DNA of 64,000 nucleotides. Source: an uncultured Bacillota bacterium. GTDB lineage: Bacteria > Bacillota_I > Bacilli_A > RF39 > UBA660. A program made the position numbers and the translations under genes. Positions 42,338 through 51,688 of this stretch are shown piece after piece; positions within the stretch are counted from its first letter, which is position 1; each line of letters starts with the position of its first letter. The stretch is taken from positions 1-64,000 of the forward strand of contig CAMBIR010000004.1 of assembly GCA_945867665.1 (NCBI GenBank), given 5' to 3'. A model generated the notes under the pieces. It was not told the origin of the DNA. It saw nothing but the letters and a program-made list of their open reading frames with translations, and made no database searches.

Positions 42338-42367
42338 TTGACACAATAAGTATTTTTATGTTATAGT
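42338..42367 (+). promoter_or_regulatory. Promoter of rpsP-khpA
   Basis: TTGACA at 42338-42343 and TATAGT at 42362-42367, spacer 18, TG extension. Confidence 0.8.
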
Positions 42368-42396
42368 AATAACACAAGAAAAAGGAGGAGAAAAAT

Positions 42397-42669
42397 ATGG
42401 CAGTTAAAATTAGATTAAAAAGAATGGGCGCTAAAAAAACGCCATTTTACAGAATCGTTGTTGCTGACTCTAGAAGTCCAAGAGATGGTAAGGTAATCGA
42501 GCAATTAGGAACTTACAATCCACTTAAAAATCCTGCTGAAATTAAAATTGATGAAGAAGCAACTTTAAAGAGATTAGCAACAGGAGCACAACCTACAGAT
42601 ACAGTAAGAAATATTTTAAGTAAATCTGGTATCATGGAAAAATTCCATAACCAAAAACAAGGAAAATAA
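42397..42669 (+). CDS. rpsP: 30S ribosomal protein bS16
   Basis: 90 residues, normal length. The sequence begins [11 protein letters not shown] and carries the signature [11 protein letters not shown] and I-E-Q-L-G-T-Y-N-P. It binds 16S rRNA and is needed for 30S assembly. Ribosome binding site AAGGAGGAG. The stop overlaps the khpA start (TAATG), the usual order in Bacilli. Confidence 0.97.
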   Translation: MAVKIRLKRMGAKKTPFYRIVVADSRSPRDGKVIEQLGTYNPLKNPAEIKIDEEATLKRLATGAQPTDTVRNILSKSGIMEKFHNQKQGK

Positions 42670-42920
42670 TGATGGATTTAGTATTATTAACTAAAACAAT
42701 TGTAGAGTTTCTTTGTCAAGAACAAGAAGCGGTTTCTGTAAAAGAGTACGAAACAACCGAAGAAGATTTTGTCCATATTGAAGTACTAGTTGCAGAAAGT
42801 GATTTAGGTAGAATTATTGGCAAAAATGGAAAAACGATTCATTCCATTCGGAATATTGTTCAAGCATCATCTACACTAAACCTTGGAAAAAAAGTAAAAA
42901 TTGACATTGATGCTTATTAG
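42669..42920 (+). CDS. khpA: KH-domain RNA-binding protein KhpA (YlqC)
   Basis: 83 residues, a single KH domain with the RNA-binding loop I-I-G-K-N-G-K-T (about 50-57). KhpA pairs with KhpB/Jag to bind RNA and influence cell division and wall growth in Firmicutes. Cotranscribed with rpsP; ATG 42669 or the adjacent ATG 42672 may be used. The usual downstream rimM and trmD are missing here, a terminator follows at once. Confidence 0.95.
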   Translation: MMDLVLLTKTIVEFLCQEQEAVSVKEYETTEEDFVHIEVLVAESDLGRIIGKNGKTIHSIRNIVQASSTLNLGKKVKIDIDAY

Positions 42921-42951
42921 AATAGTCCCAAAAATGAGGACTATTTTTTTT
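42921..42951 (+). terminator. Terminator after khpA
   Basis: AATAGTCC at 42921-42928 pairs with GGACTATT at 42938-42945, then T's. Confidence 0.9.
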
Positions 42952-42987
42952 CGTATTCTCCAATTTAAAGAGGAGAAATTTATAGAC

Positions 42988-43016
42988 TTGACAAGTAGAA
43001 AAATACTAGATACAAT
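42988..43016 (+). promoter_or_regulatory. Sigma-A promoter of rny
   Basis: TTGACA at 42988-42993 and TACAAT at 43011-43016, spacer 17. Confidence 0.85.
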
Positions 43017-43093
43017 AAATATGTATAGTAATTAATCATTAATATTTTTTAATATTTAATTTTCTATTCAAAGATAAAGAATGGAGGTGAATT

Positions 43094-44647
43094 ATGAATA
43101 CACTATTAATCTCCATTTTAGTATTTTTCCTTGGAATTTTTTTAGGCGTAGCCGGCATGATTATCATAAATGTAATAAAGATAAAACGTGGTAAAAGTAC
43201 TGCCTTAAGTATTGTTGAAGAAGCCAAAAAAGAGGCTGAAAAAAACAAAAGAGAATCTATTTTGGAGACCAAAGAAGAAATTCATAAATTAAAATTAGAA
43301 ACCGAAAAAGAAATCAAAGAAAAAAAACAAGAAGTAAAAGAATCAGAAGATAGACTCTTAAAAAGAGAATCTAACATAGACAGAAGAGACTTAGCCTTAC
43401 AAAATAGGGAAGATATGGTCAATGAAAAAGAAAATTCTCTACAAGAAAAACAAAAAGAAATCCAAGAAAAAATGGATGAAATGGAAGAATTAAAGAAAAG
43501 TGAACTAGAAAAATTAGAATCCATTGCAGGATTGACTAGAAATGAAGCCAAAGATACCATTATGAAAAGAGTCGAAAATGATATCTCTAAAGAAATAGCA
43601 ACTTATATCAAAGAAAAAGAATCGATTGCTAAAATAGAATCCGATACCATTGCTAAAGAAATGATTATCAGTAGTATGCAACGATATGCCGCTGACGTTA
43701 CCAATACCAAGACAGTTTCTGTAATTTCTCTACCAAATGATGAAATGAAAGGAAGAATTATTGGCCGTGAAGGACGCAACGTTCGTACCATTGAAGCCGT
43801 AACAGGTGTTGACTTAATTATTGATGATACCCCAGAAGCTATTGTTATTTCTTCTTTTGACCCCCTAAGAAGGGAAATTGCCCGATTAACATTAGAGTCG
43901 CTTATCAGTGATGGCAGAATTCATCCTGGTAGAATTGAAGAAGTTTATGACAAAACTTGTAATGATGTCAAAGCAACCATTCGTGAATATGGAAAAGAGG
44001 CAATTTATTCTCTTGGCATTAGCAAGATGGATGCCGAATTAATTGAAACGGTAGGAAAGTTACACTTTAGGACAAGTTACAGCCAAAATGCCTTGCAACA
44101 TTCTCTAGAAGTGGCAAATATTTCTGGTCTTCTCGCCAGTGAATTAGGAGAAAATGTTAATTTAGCCAAACGTGCTGGCCTTTTACATGATATAGGTAAG
44201 GCAATTGATTATGAAATGGAAGGCTCTCATGTTCAAATTGGTGCAGAAATTGCTAAAAAATATGGAGAAGACGAAGTCGTTATTAATGCCATTTTATCTC
44301 ACCATGGGGATACCGAACCAACAAGTATGATTGCATCCATTGTAGCCATTGCTGATACCATCTCTGCCTCTCGCCCAGGTGCTAGAAATGATACTTCAGA
44401 AAATTATTTCCAAAGATTAGAAACCTTAGAGGCAATCGGAAAATCTATTCCAGGTGTAGAAAAAGCCTATGCTGTCCAAGCAGGAAGAGAAATTCGCGTG
44501 ATGGTAAATCCTAGTGAAGTAGACGATTTAACAAGTTATCAAATTGCTAGGGAAATCAAAATGAAAATCGAGTCAGAAATGCAATATCCAGGCACAATCA
44601 AAGTAAACGTCATCAGAGAAACAAGAGCAACCGAAGAAGCCAAATAA
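43094..44647 (+). CDS. rny: Ribonuclease Y
   Basis: 517 residues, full length. N-terminal membrane helix (about 4-25), long coiled coil (about 30-190), KH domain with [10 protein letters not shown] near 216-225, and HD domain with the catalytic H-D in L-L-H-D-I-G-K near 363. It starts mRNA decay as the membrane-bound endonuclease of the Bacilli degradosome. Ribosome binding site GGAGGTGA. Monocistronic between its own promoter and terminator. Confidence 0.97.
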   Translation: MNTLLISILVFFLGIFLGVAGMIIINVIKIKRGKSTALSIVEEAKKEAEKNKRESILETKEEIHKLKLETEKEIKEKKQEVKESEDRLLKRESNIDRRDLALQNREDMVNEKENSLQEKQKEIQEKMDEMEELKKSELEKLESIAGLTRNEAKDTIMKRVENDISKEIATYIKEKESIAKIESDTIAKEMIISSMQRYAADVTNTKTVSVISLPNDEMKGRIIGREGRNVRTIEAVTGVDLIIDDTPEAIVISSFDPLRREIARLTLESLISDGRIHPGRIEEVYDKTCNDVKATIREYGKEAIYSLGISKMDAELIETVGKLHFRTSYSQNALQHSLEVANISGLLASELGENVNLAKRAGLLHDIGKAIDYEMEGSHVQIGAEIAKKYGEDEVVINAILSHHGDTEPTSMIASIVAIADTISASRPGARNDTSENYFQRLETLEAIGKSIPGVEKAYAVQAGREIRVMVNPSEVDDLTSYQIAREIKMKIESEMQYPGTIKVNVIRETRATEEAK

Positions 44648-44675
44648 TGGAAGGACAATACTTCCATTTTTCTTT
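44647..44675 (+). terminator. Terminator after rny
   Basis: ATGGAAG at 44647-44653 pairs with CTTCCAT at 44661-44667, then TTTTCTTTT. Confidence 0.8.
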
Positions 44676-44692
44676 TCCTTTCAAGTTCTTTT

Positions 44693-45055
44693 CTAAACCA
44701 AAGAAGGATTAACATCTCCCTTATCCGTAAGTTGACAATACAAATATAAAAACGAAGCAATCACCACTAGGATACTAGCAAAAAATCTCATCTCACAAAT
44801 ATCGGTATTCTTTCCTTCTGCTTTATTCCTTGAAAAAACTTGGTATTTCCGATAAGAAAGATAAACATAGATAAAAAAAGAAACGAGAACAGTTAAAGTA
44901 AAAATACTTTTGGATAAATTCTTAGATGAAATATCTTTTTCTCGGTAAAACTTTTTTTCTAATTCATCTCCAAAGATATTAAAAATACTTAAAATAATAA
45001 AAATAACCCAAATCCACTCATCAACTCTTAGTTCTCTTTCTTTATCATTATTCAT
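44693..45055 (-). CDS. Hypothetical membrane protein
   Basis: 120 residues. Acidic/basic N terminus containing R-V-D-E-W-I-W, then three membrane helices (about 13-29, 51-68 and 88-106). No family recognised. The ribosome binding site is weak. A continuous frame with helices that start and end in charged residues supports a real gene. It is convergent with rny and divergent from frr. Confidence 0.55.
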   Translation of the reverse strand: MNNDKERELRVDEWIWVIFIILSIFNIFGDELEKKFYREKDISSKNLSKSIFTLTVLVSFFIYVYLSYRKYQVFSRNKAEGKNTDICEMRFFASILVVIASFLYLYCQLTDKGDVNPSLV

Positions 45056-45136
45056 ATTTAAGTATATGAAAGACTTCCTATTTCTATAAATTTGTGTTAA
45101 AATAAATTTATCAAAACAAGAAAGGTGAAATAAAAT

Positions 45137-45685
45137 ATGGAATTAGATGAATTATTATTAGAATGTGAAAGTAGAATGGAAGAATCAATTACTTCCATGG
45201 AAAAAAGATTTCTTAATGTAAGAGCGGGGAGAGCAAACCCAGGAATATTAGATGGCATTATGGTAGAGTATTATGGTGCACCAACCCCATTAAAACAACT
45301 TGCCAATATTTCTATCCCAGAAGCAAGACAGTTATCAATAAAACCATTCGATAAAAGTATTTTAGGAGATATTGAAAAAGCCATTTTTGAAGCCAATATC
45401 GGTCTTACCCCAAACAACAATGGAGAAGTCATTTTTCTAGTCATTCCGGCTCTAACAGAAGATAGAAGACGTGAGTTAGTCAAACAAGTAAAACAAATTG
45501 CTGAAGAAGCAAAAATTGCCCTAAGAAACATTAGACAAGATATCAATAACGACATCAAAAAAGAAAAATTACCAGAAGATATTGAAAAACAAGGAAACGA
45601 AGAAGTACAAGAGCTTATCAATAAATACAACAAAAAAATAGAAGAAGCCCTAAAAGTAAAAGAACAAGAATTAATGACAATCTAA
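45137..45685 (+). CDS. frr: Ribosome recycling factor
   Basis: 182 residues, normal size is 185. Signature regions are R-A-G-R-A-N-P, Y-Y-G-A-P-T-P-L and L-T-E-D-R-R-R-E-L-V-K. It splits post-termination ribosomes together with EF-G. Ribosome binding site AAAGGTGA. It stands alone here, without pyrH, which normally precedes it. Confidence 0.97.
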   Translation: MELDELLLECESRMEESITSMEKRFLNVRAGRANPGILDGIMVEYYGAPTPLKQLANISIPEARQLSIKPFDKSILGDIEKAIFEANIGLTPNNNGEVIFLVIPALTEDRRRELVKQVKQIAEEAKIALRNIRQDINNDIKKEKLPEDIEKQGNEEVQELINKYNKKIEEALKVKEQELMTI

Positions 45686-45698
45686 TTGTCATTTTTTT
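45673..45698 (+). terminator. Terminator after frr
   Basis: AATGACAA at 45673-45680 pairs with TTGTCATT at 45686-45693, then T's; it spans the stop codon. Confidence 0.85.
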
Positions 45699-45731
45699 AA
45701 ACACCAAAATAAAATTATCCAACAAATTATA

Positions 45732-45760
45732 TTGATTGTATAGAAAAACTACGGTATAAT
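45732..45760 (+). promoter_or_regulatory. Sigma-A promoter of the DUF4234-DUF2752 pair
   Basis: TTGATT at 45732-45737 and TATAAT at 45755-45760, spacer 17. Confidence 0.85.
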
Positions 45761-45788
45761 AAAAAAAGTATAGAAGGAGTGATCAATA

Positions 45789-46250
45789 ATGAAGTATTGT
45801 CCAAATTGTGGAAAAGAAATTGTAGCGGGTGCATCTTTTTGTGATAATTGCGGAGCCAAACTAGGAGGAGAGAATCAAGCGAGTTATTCAAATTACTCGA
45901 CCCCCATTTTACCCAATCGAAATATTGCCATCTCTGTTATTTTATCTTTAGTAACCTGTGGAATTTATAATATTTATTGGTTTATTATGATGACAGATGA
46001 ATCTAACAGCATTAGCGATGAGGAATATTCTAGCGGTGCCATGTCTCTTTTATTTACCATTATCACTTGTGGGATTTATGCAATTTACTGGAATTATCAA
46101 ATGGGACGCAAATTAGCAGAAGCAGGAAAAAAATATCACTTAGCCATCGCCGATAATTCTATTCTTTATTTATTCTTATCCATCTTCGGCCTAGGAATTG
46201 TCAGCAATTGTCTCATTCAAAGTGATTTAAATCGTTTCTCCGCATCATGA
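45789..46250 (+). CDS. Zinc-ribbon DUF4234 membrane protein
   Basis: 153 residues. N-terminal zinc ribbon Y-C-P-N-C-G-K ... F-C-D-N-C-G-A (about 3-23), then a DUF4234 region with repeated V-T-C-G-I-Y-N-I-Y-W and I-T-C-G-I-Y-A-I-Y-W segments inside the membrane helices (about 52-72, 88-108 and 124-142). The function of DUF4234 is unknown. Ends in an ATGA overlap with the DUF2752 gene, so the two are probably coupled. Confidence 0.85.
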   Translation: MKYCPNCGKEIVAGASFCDNCGAKLGGENQASYSNYSTPILPNRNIAISVILSLVTCGIYNIYWFIMMTDESNSISDEEYSSGAMSLLFTIITCGIYAIYWNYQMGRKLAEAGKKYHLAIADNSILYLFLSIFGLGIVSNCLIQSDLNRFSAS

Positions 46251-46603
46251 AAAATCAAATAAAAGGAAGTATTTTCTTCCTATTTCTTTTGCTTTTTTGC
46301 CAAATGAAAAAAATATATCTGCCTTGTTTATTTCACAAGTTCACCAATTTGTATTGTCCAGGGTGCGGAATAACGAGAATGTTTCTCTCCCTTTTAAAAT
46401 TAGATTTTTACCAAGCATTCCGCTATAACCCTTTAGTATTTCTTCTCCTTGTTTTCTTTATTCCCACAAAAATACTGATAAAGAATATTCCTAAAAAATA
46501 TAAAAATTATGCCAGTTATTTTTTTACTTTTGTTGTCATACTTTATGGCGTACTAAGAAATACCAGTATGTTTTCTTATTTAAAACCAACAATAATTCAT
46601 TAG
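46247..46603 (+). CDS. DUF2752 membrane protein
   Basis: 118 residues with three helices (about 8-22, 58-76 and 86-103). The family signature Y-C-P-G-C-G-I-T-R lies near 36-44, followed by the F-x-x-A-F-R-Y-N-P segment. The cysteines may bind metal or form a disulfide; function unknown. The 4-base overlap with the DUF4234 gene is typical, since both families often occur side by side. Confidence 0.85.
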   Translation: MKNQIKGSIFFLFLLLFCQMKKIYLPCLFHKFTNLYCPGCGITRMFLSLLKLDFYQAFRYNPLVFLLLVFFIPTKILIKNIPKKYKNYASYFFTFVVILYGVLRNTSMFSYLKPTIIH

Positions 46604-46634
46604 TTTAAGCCTAACTTTAGACTTAAACTTTTTA
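46602..46634 (+). terminator. Terminator after the DUF2752 gene
   Basis: AGTTTAAG at 46602-46609 and CTTAAACT at 46622-46629 with inner CTAA/TTAG, then T's. Confidence 0.85.
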
Positions 46635-46647
46635 TTTAAAAAATGAC

Positions 46648-46676
46648 TTGTCAGTATTTTTTACATATGTTAAGAT
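46648..46676 (+). promoter_or_regulatory. Promoter of ruvB
   Basis: TTGTCA at 46648-46653 and TAAGAT at 46671-46676, spacer 17, TG extension. Confidence 0.75.
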
Positions 46677-46726
46677 AGAGAAGTAACGAAAAGATAAAGA
46701 AAAAACAAAAAGGATGTGAACACAAA

Positions 46727-47719
46727 ATGGATGAAAGAATTATTACCAGTGATTTATTAAAAGAAGATTCTGATGAGATGACGATTCGTCCCCAAAGTTT
46801 AAAAGAATACATTGGACAAACGGATGTCAAAGAAAATATGAATATCTTTATCAAAAGTGCTCTTATCAGAAAAAAACCACTTGACCACGTTTTATTATAT
46901 GGCCCTCCCGGTCTTGGAAAAACAACGCTTGCTTATATCATCGCAAACGAACTTGGAAGTAATGTCAAAACCGCCAGTGGTCCTTCCATTGAAAAAAGCG
47001 GAGATTTAGCCGCCATTCTTTCTACATTAGAAGAAAACGATGTCTTATTTATTGATGAAATTCACCGGATTCCTCGATTTATTGAAGAAATATTATATCC
47101 TGCAATGGAAGATTTTTGTCTAGATATTGTTGTAGGTAGCGAAGGATCAACTAGAAATATCAGAATTAACCTTCCACCATTTACCTTAGTTGGTGCAACA
47201 ACCAGAGCCGGAGATTTATCCGCTCCCTTAAGAGACCGTTTCGGCATCATTGCTAAATTAAACTATTACACCGAAGAAGAATTATACAATATTGTAAAAA
47301 GAACATCACGTGTTTTAAAGATGGAAATCGAAGACGATGCGGCCTTAGAACTTGCTAAAAGAAGTCGTGGAACCCCTCGTGTTGCCAATCGCTTATTTAA
47401 AAGAGTAAGAGATTTTGCTCTAGTAGCAGGAAGTAATACCATAACACTAGAAATTATCAAAGACGCACTAAAAAGATTAAAAGTAGATGGCCTAGGACTA
47501 GATGATACGGATTACCACTTACTTATTTCTATCATTGAACGCTTTAACGGAGGCCCAGTTGGTCTCGATGCCTTAGCCTCATCCATTGGCGAAGAATCTT
47601 CTACAATCGAAGATGTATATGAGCCTTATCTTTTACAAATAGGCCTCCTAAAAAGAACCTCCCGTGGAAGAATGGTAACCGACTTAGCTTACCATCACTT
47701 AAATATTAAGAAAAAATAA
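46727..47719 (+). CDS. ruvB: Holliday junction branch migration helicase RuvB
   Basis: 330 residues, full length. N-terminal R-P-x-x-L-x-E-Y-I-G-Q, Walker [10 protein letters not shown] (about 62-70), Walker B I-D-E-I-H near 110, sensor G-A-T-T-R-A-G near 153, and a winged helix at the C terminus. With RuvA it drives branch migration of recombination junctions. Ribosome binding site AAAGGATGTGA. ruvA, usually next to it, is not in this window. Confidence 0.97.
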   Translation: MDERIITSDLLKEDSDEMTIRPQSLKEYIGQTDVKENMNIFIKSALIRKKPLDHVLLYGPPGLGKTTLAYIIANELGSNVKTASGPSIEKSGDLAAILSTLEENDVLFIDEIHRIPRFIEEILYPAMEDFCLDIVVGSEGSTRNIRINLPPFTLVGATTRAGDLSAPLRDRFGIIAKLNYYTEEELYNIVKRTSRVLKMEIEDDAALELAKRSRGTPRVANRLFKRVRDFALVAGSNTITLEIIKDALKRLKVDGLGLDDTDYHLLISIIERFNGGPVGLDALASSIGEESSTIEDVYEPYLLQIGLLKRTSRGRMVTDLAYHHLNIKKK

Positions 47720-47730
47720 ATTGATATTTA

Positions 47731-47773
47731 AAATACTTAACTTTACTTTTGATGAAAGATAAGTATTTTTTTC
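47731..47773 (+). terminator. Terminator after ruvB
   Basis: AAATACTTA at 47731-47739 pairs with TAAGTATTT at 47760-47768, then T's. Confidence 0.75.
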
Positions 47774-47816
47774 TAAAAACAAATTCCATTGCTTATCATT
47801 TTTTAACACATTATAA

Positions 47817-47845
47817 TTGAAAAAGAATCAAACTTTTGTTATAAT
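47817..47845 (+). promoter_or_regulatory. Promoter of the DUF1292 operon
   Basis: TTGAAA at 47817-47822 and TATAAT at 47840-47845, spacer 17, TG extension. Confidence 0.75.
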
Positions 47846-47871
47846 CAAACTATGAATAGGAGAGTAGAAAT

Positions 47872-47913
47872 ATGAGAAAAGTAATGATGAATGAAAAAGG
47901 AAGAATTTTATGA
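47872..47913 (+). CDS. 13-residue upstream ORF coupled to the first DUF1292-like gene
   Basis: ATG 47872 with AGGAGAG upstream encodes M-R-K-V-M-M-N-E-K-G-R-I-L and ends in TGA 47911-47913, overlapping the next start codon as ATGA. The geometry suggests translational coupling; the gene behind it also has its own AAGGAAGA site. Confidence 0.4.
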   Translation: MRKVMMNEKGRIL

Positions 47914-48161
47914 ATTTAGATTTTAATAGAAATTTTACAATTACTCTAGAAGATGGTTCATCTATTGTGGCTAGTATAATTGTAAATTTTGAATATATGG
48001 AAAATAAATATTGTATTTATAGTATGAATGCTCAAGATGAAGTGAACATCTACTGTGCCAAAAATATCGATGGCCAACTAATCAAAATCACAAACAATGA
48101 AGAACAAGCATTCGTTAATACTGTAGTAAATAAAATTGTAAACGCAATAAAAGAAAGGTAA
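47910..48161 (+). CDS. DUF1292-like small protein, copy 1
   Basis: 83 residues, no membrane segment. The layout I-T-L-E-D-G-S ... V-N-F-E-Y-M-E-N-K-Y-C-I-Y-S is that of DUF1292 (YrzB-like) proteins: a small acidic beta-rich fold of unknown function. It is followed 6 bases later by a second copy and then by the gene of a large tail-anchored protein, all from one promoter. Confidence 0.65.
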   Translation: MNLDFNRNFTITLEDGSSIVASIIVNFEYMENKYCIYSMNAQDEVNIYCAKNIDGQLIKITNNEEQAFVNTVVNKIVNAIKER

Positions 48162-48167
48162 ATTGGT

Positions 48168-48422
48168 ATGGAGAGTAATAATATTAAATTAAGGGATGAG
48201 TTTGGAAATCAAGTGGAAGGGAAAATACTTAACATTATTGAAATAGATGATATAGAATATTTATTATATTCTGTTAGTGTTAACGATGATGAGGATGCAA
48301 TATATGCAAAGAAAATTATTAAAAATGCTACTGGAGAAGACGATTTGATAGACATCAGTGACTTAAATGAAAAAAATAAAGTCTTTGACATTGTAAGAGA
48401 ATATATCAATAGTGTAGAGTAG
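48168..48422 (+). CDS. DUF1292-like small protein, copy 2
   Basis: 84 residues. L-R-D-E-F-G-N-Q-V-E-G-K and I-D-D-I-E-Y-L-L-Y-S match the DUF1292 core, ending in D-L-N-E-K-N-K-V-F-D-I-V. It is acidic and soluble. It differs considerably from copy 1, so the pair may form a heteromer or be an old duplication. Function unknown. Confidence 0.65.
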   Translation: MESNNIKLRDEFGNQVEGKILNIIEIDDIEYLLYSVSVNDDEDAIYAKKIIKNATGEDDLIDISDLNEKNKVFDIVREYINSVE

Positions 48423-48432
48423 GTGATGGTAA

Positions 48433-50412
48433 GTGAATATCAATAACGAAGTATTAATCAATGCCTTCAAAGAAGAAATGATTCGTTCAAACAATAATTC
48501 AAAATGGTGGAATGACCACTTATCAGAACAAATCACCAGTCTATTTGGTAGTAGCATGGAGTCCAGCGTAAAAGATGCCATATATAGTAGTGCCAAAGCA
48601 TTTATTGATAGTGGCACTCTAGCGACAAGTCAATATTTTTATTCAACAAAAGAGTTAAGTGAAAAAAAAGAAATTTTTGCATCAGCAACCTTAATGGAAA
48701 AAGGAAGGATTTGGAATCAAGTAAATAAAGAAGATAAAGCCACTCTTATCAACAATAACGAGCACATTGGATTTAAAGAGATATATGAAATACTAACGAT
48801 GAGTGAATTTCCATATGAAGAAAAAAAAGAAGTTGCTAATTTATTAGCAGATGAAAAAATAAGAGAATTAAAGAAAAATTACCCTGATTTAGATGAGTTA
48901 CTAAAATCATGGTTAGGAGAAAAATATAACCAAATATTTGGAACAGATAATCCCAAAAAGGAAGAACAGCCACCACTTCAAAATGCTAGTACTAGCATCA
49001 TAGACAATCATATAAAAAATAATAATACACAAATAAACTATCAAAATGCGACAAATAAAATTATGTTTTTTAATAGCATCGCCAATATGAAAGAAAAACA
49101 AGAATTGTTTAATAAACTAGATGAAAAAGAAAAAAGATTCTTAATCAATGATAAAAATCTATCTTTTTTAAAGTCATTTTATCATAATGCTCAAAATAAA
49201 GAAGAATTATTAAATTTAATGAATCAAAATACCCTTCAAGCACTCTATAGCATATCAGGAATTGATGATAAAGAATTCATTTCCAATCATTTATATAAAA
49301 AAGAAGGGGATGCTAAAAATAGGATTAATCAAAGTTTGAATCATATAAATAAAGAAACTCAAAATATAGAGAATTACCATCAAGCAATGGATAAATCTAG
49401 AGAGAAAATAAGTAACTTAAAAAATGATAAAAAAGAAATAAAATTAAAGATAAAAAATAGCGAAGTTACAATAAAACAATTAGAAAAAAGAAAAGAAAAA
49501 CTAGAAAAGAAGTTAACAAACACTATCTTAAAAAAAGATAGCAGAATCGCATTTATTTCTAAAAAACGATTAGAAAAAATTAAACGCCTTTCTAATGAAA
49601 TGAATTTAATGGATACAAGGATAAACAATAATCAAGATAGATTAAGAAATAATGAACAACAGTTAAAAAATATAGAAACAAAAATAAAACAAGAAAAAAC
49701 TAGCATTAGAGAAAATAAAACCAATCTTTCTCTAGCAACAAAGAAAGTTCAAACTTATGCAAAACAAATGTATAATAGCAGAGTCCAGGTAAAAGATCTA
49801 TCTTCTTTCCATAAAGAGTTAATTGGCAAAAAAACTTATAATCATAATAAAAATAATACAATTATGACCGTTAATAAATCCAAAATAGATGCTTTATCAA
49901 ATTCGCAAAAAGTTACCAATTTTGAAACTTCGAAACAAGCAAACTTAAATCATTCAGGAACCAACTCAAATAATCAAACATTAAATTATTCAAATAAATC
50001 TCCAAATAATCAAATAGCATCTAATCAAGTACATTCAAAAAATGTTGCAAATAATCCCTCTATTAAATCTTCAAAAGTAGCCCAAAATGAGAAAAAACTT
50101 GAAAATATTTTTAATGAAATGGGCATAACCTATCATCCAGAAGAGTTTGTTTCCAATTTCCAAAATGCCTCATATCTACCACCAGATAAAATTACTTCAA
50201 TGACCTATAATCAAGCCAAAATGATGCAACTATACTTTGAGGCACAGTACGCCAAAAAAATGGTAGAAATTGCAAAAATGCAACAAGAAATGGCAATGGG
50301 AGGCAGAACAAAAACATTATCCAAAGCCGGATTTTCCAATATTTTAATCCTACTGTTATCGTTAGCCATTCTTTCTCTCATTGGTGTAATGATGTTACTC
50401 ATTTTTAAATAA
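48433..50412 (+). CDS. Large coiled-coil protein with C-terminal membrane anchor
   Basis: 659 residues, no family recognised. There is no signal peptide. A helical N-terminal half (about 1-290) leads to a long Lys/Glu coiled coil (about 300-440), an Asn/Ser-rich linker (about 475-550), a short conserved-looking segment (Y-H-P-E-E-F-V near 570) and a single hydrophobic helix at the very end (about 638-658). It is therefore probably a tail-anchored protein with its bulk in the cytoplasm. Start GTG 48433 with AGGTGATGG. Last gene of the DUF1292 operon; a structural or scaffold role at the membrane is a guess. Confidence 0.65.
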   Translation: MNINNEVLINAFKEEMIRSNNNSKWWNDHLSEQITSLFGSSMESSVKDAIYSSAKAFIDSGTLATSQYFYSTKELSEKKEIFASATLMEKGRIWNQVNKEDKATLINNNEHIGFKEIYEILTMSEFPYEEKKEVANLLADEKIRELKKNYPDLDELLKSWLGEKYNQIFGTDNPKKEEQPPLQNASTSIIDNHIKNNNTQINYQNATNKIMFFNSIANMKEKQELFNKLDEKEKRFLINDKNLSFLKSFYHNAQNKEELLNLMNQNTLQALYSISGIDDKEFISNHLYKKEGDAKNRINQSLNHINKETQNIENYHQAMDKSREKISNLKNDKKEIKLKIKNSEVTIKQLEKRKEKLEKKLTNTILKKDSRIAFISKKRLEKIKRLSNEMNLMDTRINNNQDRLRNNEQQLKNIETKIKQEKTSIRENKTNLSLATKKVQTYAKQMYNSRVQVKDLSSFHKELIGKKTYNHNKNNTIMTVNKSKIDALSNSQKVTNFETSKQANLNHSGTNSNNQTLNYSNKSPNNQIASNQVHSKNVANNPSIKSSKVAQNEKKLENIFNEMGITYHPEEFVSNFQNASYLPPDKITSMTYNQAKMMQLYFEAQYAKKMVEIAKMQQEMAMGGRTKTLSKAGFSNILILLLSLAILSLIGVMMLLIFK

Positions 50413-50450
50413 TCTCTCTTTAATCAATAGAGCAAAATGATTCTTTAGAA

Positions 50451-50492
50451 AAATACTGAAAAAATACTTAAGTAAAAGATCAGTATTTTTTT
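50451..50492 (+). terminator. Terminator of the DUF1292 operon
   Basis: AAATACTGA at 50451-50459 pairs with TCAGTATTT at 50480-50488, then T's. Confidence 0.8.
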
Positions 50493-50502
50493 CTAAAACC
50501 GT

Positions 50503-50542
50503 ACTAACGTTAGTTGTTATTTTAAAGAATATATTATATAAT
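50503..50542 (+). promoter_or_regulatory. SPFH operon promoter with palindromic operator candidate
   Basis: TTGTTA at 50514-50519 and TATAAT at 50537-50542, spacer 17. The perfect 12-base palindrome ACTAACGTTAGT at 50503-50514 touches the -35 box, a typical place for a repressor or activator site. Confidence 0.7.
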
Positions 50543-50563
50543 TAAGATAAGGAAGGTGAAAAT

Positions 50564-51688
50564 ATGGGCTTAATTAAAGCAACAACTAGTTCTATCTCAC
50601 AAGGACTAGGAGACCAATTCAAAGAGTTTATTGTTTGCCCCGAGACGGCAGACAATGTTTTGATTCAAAAAGGAATGGTTAAACATGGTGAGGGAAACAA
50701 AAATCCAAGTGAAGGAATTATTACGAAAGGAAGCCAAATTGTTGTTCCTTCAGGAATGGCAATGATGATTGTGGATAATGGAGAAATTACTGAATTCTCT
50801 GCAGAACCAGGAACTTTTACTTATGATAAAAGTACTGAACCAACTGTTTTTGAAGGAGGATTCTTTAAGGGAATAGGAGAAACCATCAAAACAATTGGTA
50901 GACGAATTACCTATGGTGGACAACCAGCACACGATCAAAGAGTGTATTATGTCAATACCAAAGTCATTACAGGAAATAAATTTGGTAGTCCACAACCCAA
51001 AAAAATTACGGACGAAAAATATGGCATTTTAGAAGTAACATTCTTTGGAGAATACGCTTTTAAAGTAGAAGATCCAGTTAAATTAGTTGCATCAGTAATT
51101 GGCGCTAATGCCAAAGATACCATTACTTATGAAGAAGTTGTTGGCAGTCAATTAAAGACGAAATTTGTCGAAAAAGTAACCTATGCAATTTCTAATGTCA
51201 TGAGAAACAAAAAAGTATCTTTTGGAGATATGGGCTTATATGGCAGTGATATTTCTGAAGAAATGAATACTTGTCTAAATGATTCATGGAAAGAAAAATA
51301 TGGTTTAATCATTACTGACGTTGCCATGGGAGATATTAACTTAACAGATGAATCAATGAAGCGAGTATCTCGGATTGATGATGCTAAAATCTTCTCTGAT
51401 GCTTCTATGCAATCAGGCCTAATGGCAAGTGCATCTGCTGAGGCGATGACCAATGCTGCATCTAATAGCGCTGGGTCTATGACTGGCTTTATGGGGATGT
51501 CAATGGCTAATCAAACTGGAGCAACCATGATGGGAGCTGTGAATCAAAATTTAAATCAAAATAACACCGTTTCTACTAATTCTACTAACGGTGAAGAAAC
51601 TTCTTCCGAACATCCAAAATTTTGTAGCAATTGTGGTGCAAAATTAACGGGAAAATTCTGTAGCAATTGTGGAGCAAAAGCAGAATGA
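50564..51688 (+). CDS. SPFH-domain protein with C-terminal zinc ribbons (YdjI-like)
   Basis: 374 residues. An SPFH/band-7-like domain covers about 25-260, followed by a Met/Ala/Ser-rich stretch and a double zinc ribbon (F-C-S-N-C-G-A-K twice) at about 354-371. No membrane helix is seen. The set resembles B. subtilis YdjI, a virion-core-like SPFH protein that sits with membrane-stress proteins. Ribosome binding site AAGGTGA. The next gene starts inside the stop (ATGA). Confidence 0.85.
   Translation: MGLIKATTSSISQGLGDQFKEFIVCPETADNVLIQKGMVKHGEGNKNPSEGIITKGSQIVVPSGMAMMIVDNGEITEFSAEPGTFTYDKSTEPTVFEGGFFKGIGETIKTIGRRITYGGQPAHDQRVYYVNTKVITGNKFGSPQPKKITDEKYGILEVTFFGEYAFKVEDPVKLVASVIGANAKDTITYEEVVGSQLKTKFVEKVTYAISNVMRNKKVSFGDMGLYGSDISEEMNTCLNDSWKEKYGLIITDVAMGDINLTDESMKRVSRIDDAKIFSDASMQSGLMASASAEAMTNAASNSAGSMTGFMGMSMANQTGATMMGAVNQNLNQNNTVSTNSTNGEETSSEHPKFCSNCGAKLTGKFCSNCGAKAE

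Noticed and set aside
45271-45633. 120-codon - strand ORF opposite frr
   Set aside because: Antisense shadow of a conserved gene, Ser/Leu-rich with no start signal.
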